A stretch of 55,170 bases of DNA, taken from Rhodospirillaceae bacterium. GTDB taxonomy: Bacteria; Pseudomonadota; Alphaproteobacteria; UBA7985. Both the position numbers and the translations under genes were made by a program. The stretch is taken from positions 1 through 55,170 of the forward strand of contig PAFB01000149.1 in assembly GCA_002700865.1 (NCBI GenBank), written 5' to 3'. The notes under the pieces were generated by a model, which was given only the letters and a program-made list of their open reading frames with translations, had not been told where the DNA came from and searched no databases. Positions within the stretch are counted from its first letter, which is position 1. Every line of letters starts with the position of its first letter. Below, one piece after another: positions 42,650-52,933 of this stretch.

Positions 42650-44230
42650 TTAGAACAAGCCTGCATAGTCTTCCCGCAGCGCTTTTTTCTTCACCTTGCC
42701 CATCGCGTTGCGGGGCAGGGCGTCGACCAGAACCACTTGCCGGGGTTGCTTGAACCGTGCCAACCGGTCGGCAAGGAAGGTGGCGACGCTTTCCGAGGAT
42801 ATCGCCCCCGCGCCCGCGCCCGAGGCACCGACCGCTTCACCACCTGCTTCCGGCACGATCACCGCTATGACGGCCTCGCCGAGGTCCGGGTGGGGCAGGC
42901 CAATGACGCAGCTCTCCCGCACTCCCGGTATTTGGTCTAATTGCTCCTCCACCTCTTTGGGGTAGACGTTGAAGCCGCCGCTGATGATCAAGTCCTTGGC
43001 GCGGCCGACGATGGTGATGCGTCCGTCTTCGGCCATGGTTGCCATATCGCCGGTGATGAAGTGGCCATCGGTGCGGAATTCTTCTGCCGTCTTCTCGGGC
43101 ATATTCCAGTAGCCAGCGAAGACGTTTGGGCCAGCGATTTCTAAAATACCGATTTCTCCTGCTGGCAGCGTCGCGCCGTCGCGGTCAGTGACCCGGGCAT
43201 GGATACCGGGCAGGGCGTAGCCCACTGTGCCGGCAATGCGTTCCCCGTCGTCATAGGGGTTGGAGGTGATCATCCCCGCCTCGGTCATGCCGTAGCGTTC
43301 GAGGATCGGCTGTCCGGTCAGGGCTTCGAACTGGTCGAAGGTCTCGGGCAGCAGTGGCGCGGAGCCGGAGATGAACACCCGCACGCCGTCGCTAACGCTG
43401 CGGTCGAATCCGGGCGTGTTCAACAGTCGGACATAGAAGGTTGGAACACCCATGAGCACGCTGGCTCCGGGCAACTCGGCCACCAGTCGCGCGGGGTCGA
43501 AGGCGTCGAGAAAGATGACTTCCGAGCCGTTGAGCAGGGCGCAGTGCAGCGCAACGAAGAGGCCGTGGACATGAAATACGGGCAGGGCGTGGAGCAATAC
43601 GTCTCCCGGCACCCAACCCCAGTATTCGTGCAGCACAAGCCCGTTCGAGATCAGGTTGCCGTGGGTGATCATCGCACCCTTTGATCGCCCTGTGGTGCCC
43701 GAGGTGTAAAGGATCGCTGCGAGGTCATCGCGTTCGCGGTGAATGATGTCGTCGGAAGGTGGCAAGGCCGCTGCGGCTTCGGGCAGGCTACCGCTTCCAT
43801 CCATGCCCAGCGTCAGGCAATGGCCAATGCCAGCCTCCCCTGCCAATGCGGCGAGGTCATGGGTGGCGTCCGCGTCAGGGTCGCAGACCAGCACTTGCGG
43901 TTTGGCATCATCGAGGAAGTAAGCCAATTCAGTCGGAGTGTAGGCCGGGTTGAGTGGAACGAACACCGCACCAACGCGCAGACAGGCGAGGTAGAGCAGC
44001 ACGAATTCCATCGATTTACCGACCTGGACAACCACCCGATCACCGGGTGAGACCCCGCAGGCGGCCAGCGCGGCGGCGTATTGCCCGGTTTCCCCATCTA
44101 GGTCGCCGTAGGCAAGGCTACCCCGATCCGCGCGCAGGAACAGGGCAGACGGGTCAGTGGGGCGCCTGTCTCGGAAGCAGGTGTAGAGATTCTGGTCGAG
44201 CATGGCGGATCCGGCGCTGTGGTTGCTCAA
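42650..44230 (-). CDS. matB: Malonyl-CoA synthetase (right copy)
   Basis: Identical to 10941-12521. A 526-residue ANL-superfamily ligase with YTSGTTGRSKGA, ERYGMTEAGM and the catalytic lysine in NAMGKVKKKAL; expected to activate malonate. TTG start at 44230 with GGGAGGG upstream; ATG at 44203 is the alternative. Confidence 0.85.
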   Translation of the reverse strand: MSNHSAGSAMLDQNLYTCFRDRRPTDPSALFLRADRGSLAYGDLDGETGQYAAALAACGVSPGDRVVVQVGKSMEFVLLYLACLRVGAVFVPLNPAYTPTELAYFLDDAKPQVLVCDPDADATHDLAALAGEAGIGHCLTLGMDGSGSLPEAAAALPPSDDIIHRERDDLAAILYTSGTTGRSKGAMITHGNLISNGLVLHEYWGWVPGDVLLHALPVFHVHGLFVALHCALLNGSEVIFLDAFDPARLVAELPGASVLMGVPTFYVRLLNTPGFDRSVSDGVRVFISGSAPLLPETFDQFEALTGQPILERYGMTEAGMITSNPYDDGERIAGTVGYALPGIHARVTDRDGATLPAGEIGILEIAGPNVFAGYWNMPEKTAEEFRTDGHFITGDMATMAEDGRITIVGRAKDLIISGGFNVYPKEVEEQLDQIPGVRESCVIGLPHPDLGEAVIAVIVPEAGGEAVGASGAGAGAISSESVATFLADRLARFKQPRQVVLVDALPRNAMGKVKKKALREDYAGLF

Positions 44231-44263
44231 TCACCCTCCCCGCGCGCGGCGGCGGCGTCAAGC

Positions 44264-45571
44264 TTAGTCCTGTCCCGGGCTATTGTCGTCTCGGCGTCGC
44301 GCGCCGAGCCGTACCTGTCGGATCAGCAGCGCCACCACGCCGACAACCGGCAGCACCAGCCCGGCGGTCAGTTCCGCTTTGGAGAAGCCGGCGGCGTCGG
44401 CCAGCGGATACAGCAGCCCGGAGAGCAGGTTAACGGCGTAGTAGCTGATCGCGATCACCGATAGGCCCTCGACCGTGCGCTGCAGCCGCAGCTGCAGCCC
44501 CGTGCGCCGGTCCATGCTGGTCAGCAGCGACTGGTTCTGCGCTGAGCGCGAGACGTCGACACGGGTGCGCAGCAGCTCGGCCGTCCGGGTCGTTCGGTCG
44601 AGCTGGCTGTTGAGCCGGTCCTGAGTCGAGCTGACGGTCCGGATCGCCGGGTCAAAGCGGCGCATCATGAACTCGTGGAAGGTCTGTAGCCCCTCGAACC
44701 GCTGCTCTCGCAGCAGCTCGATCCGGTCGTGGACGATGGCGTTGTAGGCCTCAGTCGCGCCGAAGCGGAAAGTCATCAGCGCCGCCTGCTCCTCCAGCGT
44801 CGACGAGATGTCGAGAAGGTTGAACAGCAGACCTTCGGCGTTCGCGTCGGCCTTGGCCATGGTCAGCACGATGTCTTCGAGCCGCTGGTCGAAGTCGGTC
44901 AATGCCTTGGCCAACTTGCGCGCTCGGTGCAGGCCGAGCATGGCCATGGCGCGGTAGGTCTCGATCTCCAGCACCGACTGCACCACCTGCCCGACGCGGG
45001 CCGGGCTGGTGTCGGTCGCAACGAACAGGGCGAAGCGCATGTGGCCATGCTCGTCGAGTTGGAAATCCCCGGCAAGCACGCCACTGCCGTCGAGTATGCG
45101 GGCGGCGGCGAGGCTTTTTGGGTTGAACCACTGGGACAGGCGCGTCGCCATGGTTGCCGGGTCTTCGGGGACGGGTTCGACGCGGATGGAAACCTGCACC
45201 AGCGCCGGGGAAGTCAGGCTCTGTGCCCAGCCTTCGAGGGTGGCGCGGGAGTCATCAAAGTCGAAGGCCTCAGCCGCTGTGTCCTCGCGGAACAGCGCGA
45301 GGCTGGTGAACTCCGAATGCTGCTCCCATTTCAGCCGGTCGCAGGCCGCTACGCGGTCGAGGAAGTGGTTGGTGCCGACCTTCTCGGCGTCGAGCCCGGC
45401 GGTGCTCAGCCGATCGATGAGCCGGTCGCGTTCCGCAGCCCGGTCGCGCCCGACCGCATTCTCCGGGTGCTTGCAGGCGAGAAAAACCACGTCACAGGGG
45501 GCGCTGACCTCGGCAAAGGGGCGCGCGTGGAGTTCGTCGATCAAGTCGCGGCGGCGCGGATGCTCCTGCAT
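44264..45571 (-). CDS. DUF3422-family membrane protein (right copy)
   Basis: Identical to 9600-10907. A 435-residue protein with RRDLIDELHARPF at the N-terminus, a long helical middle and two C-terminal transmembrane segments. The family has no established function. Confidence 0.88.
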   Translation of the reverse strand: MQEHPRRRDLIDELHARPFAEVSAPCDVVFLACKHPENAVGRDRAAERDRLIDRLSTAGLDAEKVGTNHFLDRVAACDRLKWEQHSEFTSLALFREDTAAEAFDFDDSRATLEGWAQSLTSPALVQVSIRVEPVPEDPATMATRLSQWFNPKSLAAARILDGSGVLAGDFQLDEHGHMRFALFVATDTSPARVGQVVQSVLEIETYRAMAMLGLHRARKLAKALTDFDQRLEDIVLTMAKADANAEGLLFNLLDISSTLEEQAALMTFRFGATEAYNAIVHDRIELLREQRFEGLQTFHEFMMRRFDPAIRTVSSTQDRLNSQLDRTTRTAELLRTRVDVSRSAQNQSLLTSMDRRTGLQLRLQRTVEGLSVIAISYYAVNLLSGLLYPLADAAGFSKAELTAGLVLPVVGVVALLIRQVRLGARRRDDNSPGQD

Positions 45572-45713
45572 GGCGCAGTCTCCGGAAAAAAGCTTAATAG
45601 ATCGGTGATTTAGGCCGTTTGTCCCAAAAGTCCCGCAAGGGTGCCTGTCACCCTGGCGCGGCTGCGGTGACTTTGCGCTTGCTGTGCGCGGCAAAGGCGC
45701 AGCAAATGGCATT

Positions 45714-46310
45714 ATGATTAGCTTCGGCCTCGCCGCATTTTTCCTCGTCCTCACCCCTGGACCGGCCGTCCTGACGGTGGCGGGCTTTGGCGCGTCCTAC
45801 GGTTTCCGGCGCTCGGTGGTGTTTGTGCTTGGGATCATGCTGGGGGCCAACATCGTCATGCTGGCAGTGATGAGTGGCCTGGCCGCCGTGCTGCTGTCGG
45901 CGCCGGGGCTGCGGCTTGCACTGCTGGCAGGGTCGACGGCCTTCTTGTTCTATCTCGCTGTACGGATCGCCTTCGCTGGCTCGCGCATCGCTTTTATAGA
46001 AGCGCGGCACCCGCCCGGCGTTCTAAGCGCAGTCGTGCTCCAGGTGCTCAACCCTAAGGCCTACGCGGTCAATACCGCACTCTTCACTGGCTTCAGCTTT
46101 GCGCCTGAAGCCCTTTGGTTTGAGATCGGGGCCAAGCTGGTGATCGCCAACTTGGTTTGGTTTCCGTTACACTTCCTTTGGCTCTGGGCCGGCGTTCGGC
46201 TTCACGCTCTTGACCTGTCCCAGCGTCTTCAGCGGTTGATTAACCTCGGGATGGCGGCGGCGTTGGCAGGGGTCGCTGTGCTCTCCGCGGTGACGCTGCT
46301 TTTCGCCTGA
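45714..46310 (+). CDS. LysE/RhtB-family exporter (right copy)
   Basis: Identical to 8861-9457. A 198-residue, roughly six-helix inner-membrane exporter with the LTPGPA motif. 125 bases upstream of dddP on the same strand; substrate unknown. Confidence 0.85.
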   Translation: MISFGLAAFFLVLTPGPAVLTVAGFGASYGFRRSVVFVLGIMLGANIVMLAVMSGLAAVLLSAPGLRLALLAGSTAFLFYLAVRIAFAGSRIAFIEARHPPGVLSAVVLQVLNPKAYAVNTALFTGFSFAPEALWFEIGAKLVIANLVWFPLHFLWLWAGVRLHALDLSQRLQRLINLGMAAALAGVAVLSAVTLLFA

Positions 46311-46435
46311 CGGTTGTCAACGTGTCGCGGTTTAAGGGTGCAAAGGTGTCGCATCGGTGACGCAAATTGGAAGATCTCTCGACCGGGAATGCTATCTGGG
46401 TGTTTGATAGGTTATTGTAGTGGAGGATACGCAGG

Positions 46436-47815
46436 ATGGATGGCGAGTTTTACAGCAACACCCGCAAGGTCATGCCTTTTGGAAGCTCAAAGGCCGAAGC
46501 TGCCCCTTCGGTGCGGATCGACCGTGCGCGTGGCGATACCTTAGACGATGGCAGCCCGAACAACGGCAACCGCATTGAAATCGGACCGACTGACCTGGCT
46601 TGGCAGGAATGGCACGCGGCGGGGCTGCAAGCGCCGGACCTGCAGGCTATGCGGGCCTACCGGCTCGACCGAATCGTCAAAGCCCTGCACGAACGTGATT
46701 GGGGCGGCGTGCTGCTATTCGACCCGCTGAACATCCGCTACGCCAGCGACAGCACCAGCATGCAGTTGTGGAACACCCACAATCCCTTCCGCGCCTGTTT
46801 GGTGACAGCGGACGGGCACCTCGTGGTCTGGGACTACAAAAACAGCCCCTTCCTGTGTGACTTCAACCCGCTGGTCCAGGAGGTCCGGAGCGGAGCAAGC
46901 ATGTTCTACTTTACCAGCGGCGACCGAACCCAGCAGGCTGCAGACGCCTTCGCACAGCAAGTCATCGACCTGATGGCCGAGCACGCCGGGGGGAATATGC
47001 GGCTGGGCGTGGACAAGATCATGCTCGATGGTTTTTATGCGCTGCGCGACGCAGGCTTCGCCGTCATGCGCGGTGAGGAGGCGATGGAGAAGGCCCGCAG
47101 CGTCAAGAGCATCGATGAACAGCTGGCCATGAAGTGCGCGAGCTGGTCCTGTGAGCAATCAGTTTACGAGATGCAGGCAGCAGTTCAACCGGGCATGACC
47201 GAGGACGAAATCTGGTCCGTTCTGCACGCCGGCAACATCAAGCGTGGCGGCGAGTGGATTGAAACCCGCTTGCTGGCGTCCGGCCCGCGAACCAACCCGT
47301 GGTTTCAGGAGTGTGGCCCGCGAAAGCTGCAGAACAACGAAATCCTTGCCTTCGATACCGATCTCGTCGGCATATACGGCTTCTGCATCGACATTTCCCG
47401 CACCTGGTGGATTGGTGACGAGGCACCGCGCGCAGACATGATCGAGGCTTACAAGCACGCGGTCGAGCACATGCGCACCAACGAGCAGCTGGTGAAACCA
47501 GGCACGACGATGAAGGAGCTCACCTTTGGCGGTCACCAGCTAGATCCCAAATACGTGGCACGGCAGTATAGCTGCCGCTTCCATGGCGTTGGTCTGTGCG
47601 ATGAGTGGCCCTGCATCCCCTACAAGGAAGAATTCCAGGAAGGCGCCAACGATTATGAATTGGAGCCGGGTATGTGCTTATGCGTGGAGGCGCTGGTTGG
47701 TGAGGAAGACGGCGATTTCTGCATCAAGCTTGAAGACCAGCTTATTGTAACGGAAACCGGCTTTGAGAATATCACCCGGTTTCCCTACGACGCTCGTTTG
47801 ATGGGCGAAGCCTAA
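46436..47815 (+). CDS. dddP: DMSP lyase DddP (right copy)
   Basis: Identical to 7356-8735. A 459-residue M24-fold lyase releasing dimethyl sulfide and acrylate from DMSP; metal ligands Asp307, Asp309, Asp319, His383, Glu418, Glu433 and catalytic Asp389, all at the spacing of the characterised enzyme. Confidence 0.96.
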   Translation: MDGEFYSNTRKVMPFGSSKAEAAPSVRIDRARGDTLDDGSPNNGNRIEIGPTDLAWQEWHAAGLQAPDLQAMRAYRLDRIVKALHERDWGGVLLFDPLNIRYASDSTSMQLWNTHNPFRACLVTADGHLVVWDYKNSPFLCDFNPLVQEVRSGASMFYFTSGDRTQQAADAFAQQVIDLMAEHAGGNMRLGVDKIMLDGFYALRDAGFAVMRGEEAMEKARSVKSIDEQLAMKCASWSCEQSVYEMQAAVQPGMTEDEIWSVLHAGNIKRGGEWIETRLLASGPRTNPWFQECGPRKLQNNEILAFDTDLVGIYGFCIDISRTWWIGDEAPRADMIEAYKHAVEHMRTNEQLVKPGTTMKELTFGGHQLDPKYVARQYSCRFHGVGLCDEWPCIPYKEEFQEGANDYELEPGMCLCVEALVGEEDGDFCIKLEDQLIVTETGFENITRFPYDARLMGEA

Positions 47816-47858
47816 GCGGCGGTATGAGACGGAGTTATCGCACATCTAGCGGTCACCG

Positions 47859-48578
47859 ATGGTGACCGGTCGATTTGAGCGTGTGCGGGCGGTGGTCGAG
47901 GCTATCGCTGGCATGCTTCGTACCGCTGCTGCTGAGCCCGGGGACACTGCCTTGGCGGCGCAGCGCACGCTAGACCGTTTGCAGACGACAGCGCTCAGCC
48001 GCGATGCTTTCACCGATCGTCCGCCCCGCTCCGCCGACCGTCATCAACCCTTATTGACCCAGGCTGTTGACCAGATGCAGTCACCGCTGCTCCTGCCCTT
48101 ACAACGGGCTCTGAGGGCAGCGATCGATGATTTGGTCTGGGCCGAGGACCAGATGAAATATTACGCTGCGGACGCTGATGTCGGCTTGGGTTATCGAAAT
48201 GGTAATCTGCATACGTTGCTGATCGGTCCCGGCGCCTGTGGCTTCGAGCACGCAGATTTTACGCTTGGGTTCTTCCTGCTCCACCCGCATACGCTTTACC
48301 GCGACCATGCTCATCCGGCGCCGGAGACTTACTTAAACCTCTCATCACGGTCTGGCTGGCGCTTTGGCCAGAGTGGCTGGCGTGATCTTGGTCCAGGCAG
48401 CCTCGTCTACAATCCGTCGATGGCCCCCCATGCAACGCGCTCCTACGAACAGCCGTTTTTTTCGGTGTTTTCGTGGCTCGAAGACATCGCCCAACCCTGC
48501 GTGGTGCTGCCACGCGATGACTGGACCGAGATCGAAGCTGATCTGGAGGCCATGAAGGGGCATGGCATCACAGGTTAA
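47859..48578 (+). CDS. dddQ: DddQ-type cupin DMSP lyase (right copy)
   Basis: Identical to 6593-7312. A 239-residue protein with a C-terminal cupin carrying Tyr147, His152, Glu156, Tyr158 and His191, the DddQ zinc and catalytic set. Begins 43 bases after dddP and is probably co-transcribed. Confidence 0.85.
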   Translation: MVTGRFERVRAVVEAIAGMLRTAAAEPGDTALAAQRTLDRLQTTALSRDAFTDRPPRSADRHQPLLTQAVDQMQSPLLLPLQRALRAAIDDLVWAEDQMKYYAADADVGLGYRNGNLHTLLIGPGACGFEHADFTLGFFLLHPHTLYRDHAHPAPETYLNLSSRSGWRFGQSGWRDLGPGSLVYNPSMAPHATRSYEQPFFSVFSWLEDIAQPCVVLPRDDWTEIEADLEAMKGHGITG

Positions 48579-48652
48579 GCGCTGCTGATACTGAACAGTG
48601 CCGCCGTGGGTACGCGCTTCGAGCGCCGTGTCACGTGCCTGAGCGTGTCGAC

Positions 48653-48850
48653 TCAGCTGTCGTTCTGGCGCATCAGCTCTTCTTTTAGACTGCGAATTTC
48701 GCGGCGTGCCTCCAGCAATTCTGCCTCCAGTCGGTCCCGCTCCTCGCGGACGCCCGCGACCCAGCGGAAGAAATTCATCGGAATGGCGAGCGCGCCAATC
48801 ACGACCACGGTGAGACCGACGAGCAGGAGAATGGCGATCAGGGGTGCCAT
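48653..48850 (-). CDS. Small membrane protein with a coiled-coil tail (right copy)
   Basis: Identical to 6321-6518. 65 residues: one N-terminal transmembrane helix, then a charged coiled-coil tail. GGAAAGG ribosome-binding site upstream. Confidence 0.6.
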   Translation of the reverse strand: MAPLIAILLLVGLTVVVIGALAIPMNFFRWVAGVREERDRLEAELLEARREIRSLKEELMRQNDS

Positions 48851-48968
48851 AGGAGAACCTTTCCAGAAGAGATGATGAGGGCGGAGCAGTAAACCTGTGC
48901 GGAGAAACACGTTGGGCCAGAGATGGGGTTTAGGAGGCCCAAGGCAAACCTGCGGCGGTCAGATAGGA

Positions 48969-50498
48969 TCAATCCACTTTCAGATCGACAGGAGTCGGCG
49001 GACCAAGATCAAGCACGCGATAGCCAACATTCCCATCCCAGTTGGGGTGAGCCTCGGCCGGGTTCAACGCCGCACCTGCGCGGTTGATCCGGTCGCGGCA
49101 CAGGTCGGCGATGGTCGTGTAGCCCGCTTTGCCTGCTGCCGAGGACGGCTCCACTGGCACATCGAGTTGTACCAGCACAAAGCGTCGCTGATGCCCGTCT
49201 TCGGCGTTGAGTGACAGCAGCGCATCGGCTGTCGTGCCTGAGCCGCCGAAGAAGTCCAGTACGATATCATTTCCTTGCGTAGTATAGGCGAGCAGGTCAC
49301 GCATCAACCGTATGTGCTTGGGGTTGAGGAACACCTTAGTCCCCATAAGCCGGGTCAGATACTGGGTGTTGTATTGAGCATCATAGAGCCCCCAAGACGA
49401 TTTGATCGGAATGTTGGCGTTGCGGAAGGCGTTGAAATACTCCTTCATCCGCACTTGTCCGCCGTCAGCCTTGGGGAACAGCAATTCACCCGCCGCTGCC
49501 TTGCGCGCCATTTCCGCTGGGCTAAAGGCCCAGACATCGCGGAACCGTCGCCCGGTTGCGGGATCTTCGACGTCGAAGGCCTCGCGTGGGTCTTTCACGG
49601 TCGATTTGCAGTTGGTGTTGCGCCAGGGACCACGCGGGTCATTGTCGGGGTTGTAAAAGCCTTCCTCACTGCGTGGTCGCCCGATGAATGAAAAGGCGGA
49701 AGAGCGCTGGAAAACCAGCATGTATTCGTGAACCCCGGCGATCATCTTCGTTGGCGGAACGCCTTTGGCCGAAGATTTCTTGTCGTAGACCATGCACTCG
49801 ACAAAGTTTTCCGCGCCAAACACTTCTTCACAGAGCTTCCAGAGGTTGGGGAGCTCGTGCTCATCAATGGAAATAACGATGCAGCCGTCTTCGCGCAGCA
49901 AGTCACGCGCCACAATCAATCGCGGCAGCATGAAGCTCAGCCAGTCCGCGTGAATGCGGCCGTGGTGATCGGCGTCGTCGTCGAACGCCTTCTGGCCTTC
50001 TGGATCGGTCGTCTTGGGTTTGCGCGCGGTGTAAGAGCGGAGGCTTTCGCGGAAGTTATCGGGATAAATGAAGGCGTTGCCGGTGTTGTAGGGTGGATCG
50101 ATGTAGATCAAACGCACCTTTCCGGCGAGTGAGTCGGTGCCTGACCCTTCCCGCAGCAGCTTCAGCGCAGCGAGGTTATCGCCGATGATAAGCTGGTTGC
50201 TGGTGGTCTCAGGGTCCTTACTCAGGTCCGGGCGGGGTTGAAACTGCACGGAAACCGGGGCCGTAGCCTGCTGCCGGGCTGCTGTCTTCCCCGGCCATGT
50301 GAAGGCGTAGCTTTCGACCTGTGTCAGCATGGTCTTTTCAGCGGAGCAGTACGCGTCGCCTAACGCTGCCTGCAGTGCCGTGTGCAGCTGTTCGGGTGCG
50401 ACCCGCAGCGTAACCTGCCCGGTTTCGGGGTCTTGAGTTTCTGTTACGCTGCCGGGAAAAAGCTGCTGGAGTCGCTCAATTTTGTCCCTGGCGCTCAT
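48969..50498 (-). CDS. Type III-like DNA methyltransferase (Mod), no Res partner (right copy)
   Basis: Identical to 4673-6202. A 509-residue beta-class methyltransferase with IDPPYNTGN (133-141) and DFFGGSGTT (415-423). It appears short at the C-terminus and has no adjacent restriction subunit. Confidence 0.88.
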   Translation of the reverse strand: MSARDKIERLQQLFPGSVTETQDPETGQVTLRVAPEQLHTALQAALGDAYCSAEKTMLTQVESYAFTWPGKTAARQQATAPVSVQFQPRPDLSKDPETTSNQLIIGDNLAALKLLREGSGTDSLAGKVRLIYIDPPYNTGNAFIYPDNFRESLRSYTARKPKTTDPEGQKAFDDDADHHGRIHADWLSFMLPRLIVARDLLREDGCIVISIDEHELPNLWKLCEEVFGAENFVECMVYDKKSSAKGVPPTKMIAGVHEYMLVFQRSSAFSFIGRPRSEEGFYNPDNDPRGPWRNTNCKSTVKDPREAFDVEDPATGRRFRDVWAFSPAEMARKAAAGELLFPKADGGQVRMKEYFNAFRNANIPIKSSWGLYDAQYNTQYLTRLMGTKVFLNPKHIRLMRDLLAYTTQGNDIVLDFFGGSGTTADALLSLNAEDGHQRRFVLVQLDVPVEPSSAAGKAGYTTIADLCRDRINRAGAALNPAEAHPNWDGNVGYRVLDLGPPTPVDLKVD

Positions 50499-50571
50499 GA
50501 CCCGAAAGCCCCCATCATGCGATCCCTAACTGTCGGCTGGTCGCTAGCCTCACGGACGTTGTCTTCATGAA

Positions 50572-50799
50572 ATGGTCCGCGTCCTCAATGCTCGTTTTCC
50601 TGACCATCGATCGGACGTTACCACAGAGATCGTCGGCAATCAGCGCGCATATTTTCTCGCACAGCTTAAGCGCGATGGCCCGGCCGCTCTCCCTGCGAAC
50701 AATGGAGTATACTTCTGGGTGATGTCTGTCTTAGTGCAAGAGGCGCAGCTCAGGCACTATCGCGCATTCCACCGGGCGCTTAGCCCTGAATTTGCTTGA
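50572..50799 (+). CDS. Doubtful small ORF (75 aa), possible gene remnant (right copy)
   Basis: Identical to 4372-4599. No good ribosome-binding site; the C-terminal aromatic pattern resembles the end of the 260-residue exported protein encoded at 51947-52729. Confidence 0.3.
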   Translation: MVRVLNARFPDHRSDVTTEIVGNQRAYFLAQLKRDGPAALPANNGVYFWVMSVLVQEAQLRHYRAFHRALSPEFA

Positions 50800-50855
50800 G
50801 CACCTAAAAAGACACTAGAATGAACCTAAGCGAGCTGTAGCCAGGAGATAAAGCC

Positions 50856-51341
50856 ATGAAAGCAATACCTATTTTCCGCGACCTTCTGGTCTCAGTACTG
50901 GCCTTGGCCATTGCGAGCACAGCAGTTGCCGCGGACGACGTCTACATTTGTCCGGTCGAGGAAATAGTCGGTTTCGAGAAGCTGCCTGGCGGTGCTACGG
51001 CCGAAAATCGGCTGGGTTGGGGCCTAACCGTCGATACGTTGGGGCCAGAAGATATCGTCTACAAGCTTGTGGTTTCGGATAAGGGCGAGATTTCCGTTTT
51101 CGTAAGTACCGAAGGCAGCGATTATCTGGACCTAAACGATATCTATACCTTTGGTATCGATACCTTTCAGCAGGGCGTGCTTGCGCTCTCTGGTGGAGCA
51201 GATATCGAGGCGGGTATGACGCGCTTTAACTTTGCTTTCGATGTCGGAGAGATGAGCATGGTGCTTCACATTAGCAGTGTTTATTCCAATGAAGTTTCGC
51301 TGAGCACGTCCGCATTCCTTTATACTGGGAAATGCACTTAA
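50856..51341 (+). CDS. Small periplasmic protein of unknown function (right copy)
   Basis: Identical to 3830-4315. 161 residues with a clear Sec signal peptide (cleavage near AVAADD) and two terminal-region cysteines. First gene of a three-gene exported/membrane set. Confidence 0.75.
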   Translation: MKAIPIFRDLLVSVLALAIASTAVAADDVYICPVEEIVGFEKLPGGATAENRLGWGLTVDTLGPEDIVYKLVVSDKGEISVFVSTEGSDYLDLNDIYTFGIDTFQQGVLALSGGADIEAGMTRFNFAFDVGEMSMVLHISSVYSNEVSLSTSAFLYTGKCT

Positions 51342-51368
51342 GCCTTTCTTGGGGGAGAAGACCAGGCC

Positions 51369-51866
51369 ATGACATCTTCGAATGAGGCCAAAGGCCCATT
51401 GTCTCTCGACGCTCCAGCCCCAGTAGTTCGCACGGGCAATAACTCTGTGGTTTGGGCGGCACTGGCCGGGCTGTTGCAAGTAGCGCTTGCTATATCCGCT
51501 GGCGTTATTGCTTACTGGCAGGTTACGGAGCAGTGGGCCGTGCAGAACGAGCAGGCTGCCCGTGATGCCTTCAAGGACTTTCTCAAAATTTCCATGGACA
51601 ACCCGGCAATTTCCGGTGGGTTACTCAGCGATTATGAGTACACAGAGCAAGATGATGAGCGATATTTCTGGTACGTAACGCTCATGACTGAAACTTTTGA
51701 ACAGGTGTTGGCTTACGTCCCCAATGTCCAGGCGTGGATTGATCTGCTGGAACTGCAAGTCGACATTCACTGCGAATTCTATGCTTCTGAAGGTTTTCAG
51801 CCGGAACTCTACAGCACGCGGTTGCAGACGGTCGTCGATAAGGTTCTGGCGCAGGGCGAGTGCTAG
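51369..51866 (+). CDS. Single-pass membrane protein of unknown function (right copy)
   Basis: Identical to 3305-3802. 165 residues, one transmembrane helix at about 28-50 and an acidic helical C-terminal domain. 27 bases after the preceding gene. Confidence 0.7.
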   Translation: MTSSNEAKGPLSLDAPAPVVRTGNNSVVWAALAGLLQVALAISAGVIAYWQVTEQWAVQNEQAARDAFKDFLKISMDNPAISGGLLSDYEYTEQDDERYFWYVTLMTETFEQVLAYVPNVQAWIDLLELQVDIHCEFYASEGFQPELYSTRLQTVVDKVLAQGEC

Positions 51867-51946
51867 TGCCGGGAGGCAAGCTGTTGCGGGCAACAGAGCT
51901 GGGCTTGTGTCTACCTGAATTCCCCTAAAAAAGTGGATAGAAAGCC

Positions 51947-52729
51947 ATGCACCTACTCAATTCAGGCATTCACGCAACACTCTTTGCGCTCGTCGCGATT
52001 TTAGTACATCCCGGTTCCGCTCTGTCACAGAGCACCTGCCCGGACAAGCTCCGGGGCAATGGCGTCGACACCTTCGGCGTTCCGGTCTGTGCCACAGACC
52101 AGGTCAGCAACCGCGCGCTTGTTCACGCAAACAAGGTGATGCGCAGCCTGCTTGACTACGACCAGAATGGCGTTCCTGACAGCCCGGTTGTACTCGATGA
52201 AGTACTCGATAGCGGTGCGTTTTTCGCCGTCTTTCCAAACGAGCGAGCAGCAGACCGCCTTTTCGACAGTCTGAATGACAGCCAGCATGAGACTTACGAT
52301 GCTCTCGTCTCAGTCTTCGAAGACGAGATGGACATCAGCGGCCGTGAAGGCTGGGACCCAACCATCGAAGAGGCGCTGCACCTCATCACCCAGTTTGGCT
52401 ACGCCGAAGTCTTTCCGGACATCTTCGGGGAGTTCCGTGGTAGCGCCATAGCCGACCTGATGGATGAAGCCCGCGGCGGTTATCACGCACGCGTGCCTAA
52501 CCGATATCCCAATGGTGCTTACTACACCTACGATGATCGAACCTGTGACTACAGCTGTCAGGTGACCGAGTTCACCTTCTGGGCTATCACCTCTATGCGT
52601 GGACTGAACCGACTGCGGGCCGACGATATAGGCCAAGAGTGGCGCCTCCATACCCCCGCGCTGATGCAGCAACGGGCACCGGCATTGGTCACGCTGCTGC
52701 GCGACCCATCGTACGGTATCCTGTTTTAA
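51947..52729 (+). CDS. Exported protein of unknown function, 260 aa (right copy)
   Basis: Identical to 2442-3224. Signal peptide, a DYDQNGVPD calcium-loop-like segment, a CDYSC pair and an aromatic C-terminal third. Third gene of the exported/membrane set. Confidence 0.75.
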   Translation: MHLLNSGIHATLFALVAILVHPGSALSQSTCPDKLRGNGVDTFGVPVCATDQVSNRALVHANKVMRSLLDYDQNGVPDSPVVLDEVLDSGAFFAVFPNERAADRLFDSLNDSQHETYDALVSVFEDEMDISGREGWDPTIEEALHLITQFGYAEVFPDIFGEFRGSAIADLMDEARGGYHARVPNRYPNGAYYTYDDRTCDYSCQVTEFTFWAITSMRGLNRLRADDIGQEWRLHTPALMQQRAPALVTLLRDPSYGILF

Positions 52730-52933
52730 GCCCTATGCTCCGCCCTTTGCGCCTCGAGCCTTTTGACGGGCTTTGAGAAATGGCGATTGCCGTGCCTTAT
52801 TCCATGTTCGCTGGTCGCGGATCGCGCGGCTGGACCATGACGGCGATCCGGCGATCCGCTCGTGGTTGTATCGCGTTCGGACTCTGACTGGTTTCATCAC
52901 TATGCCCGGCATCCACAACCTACACGAACTGCG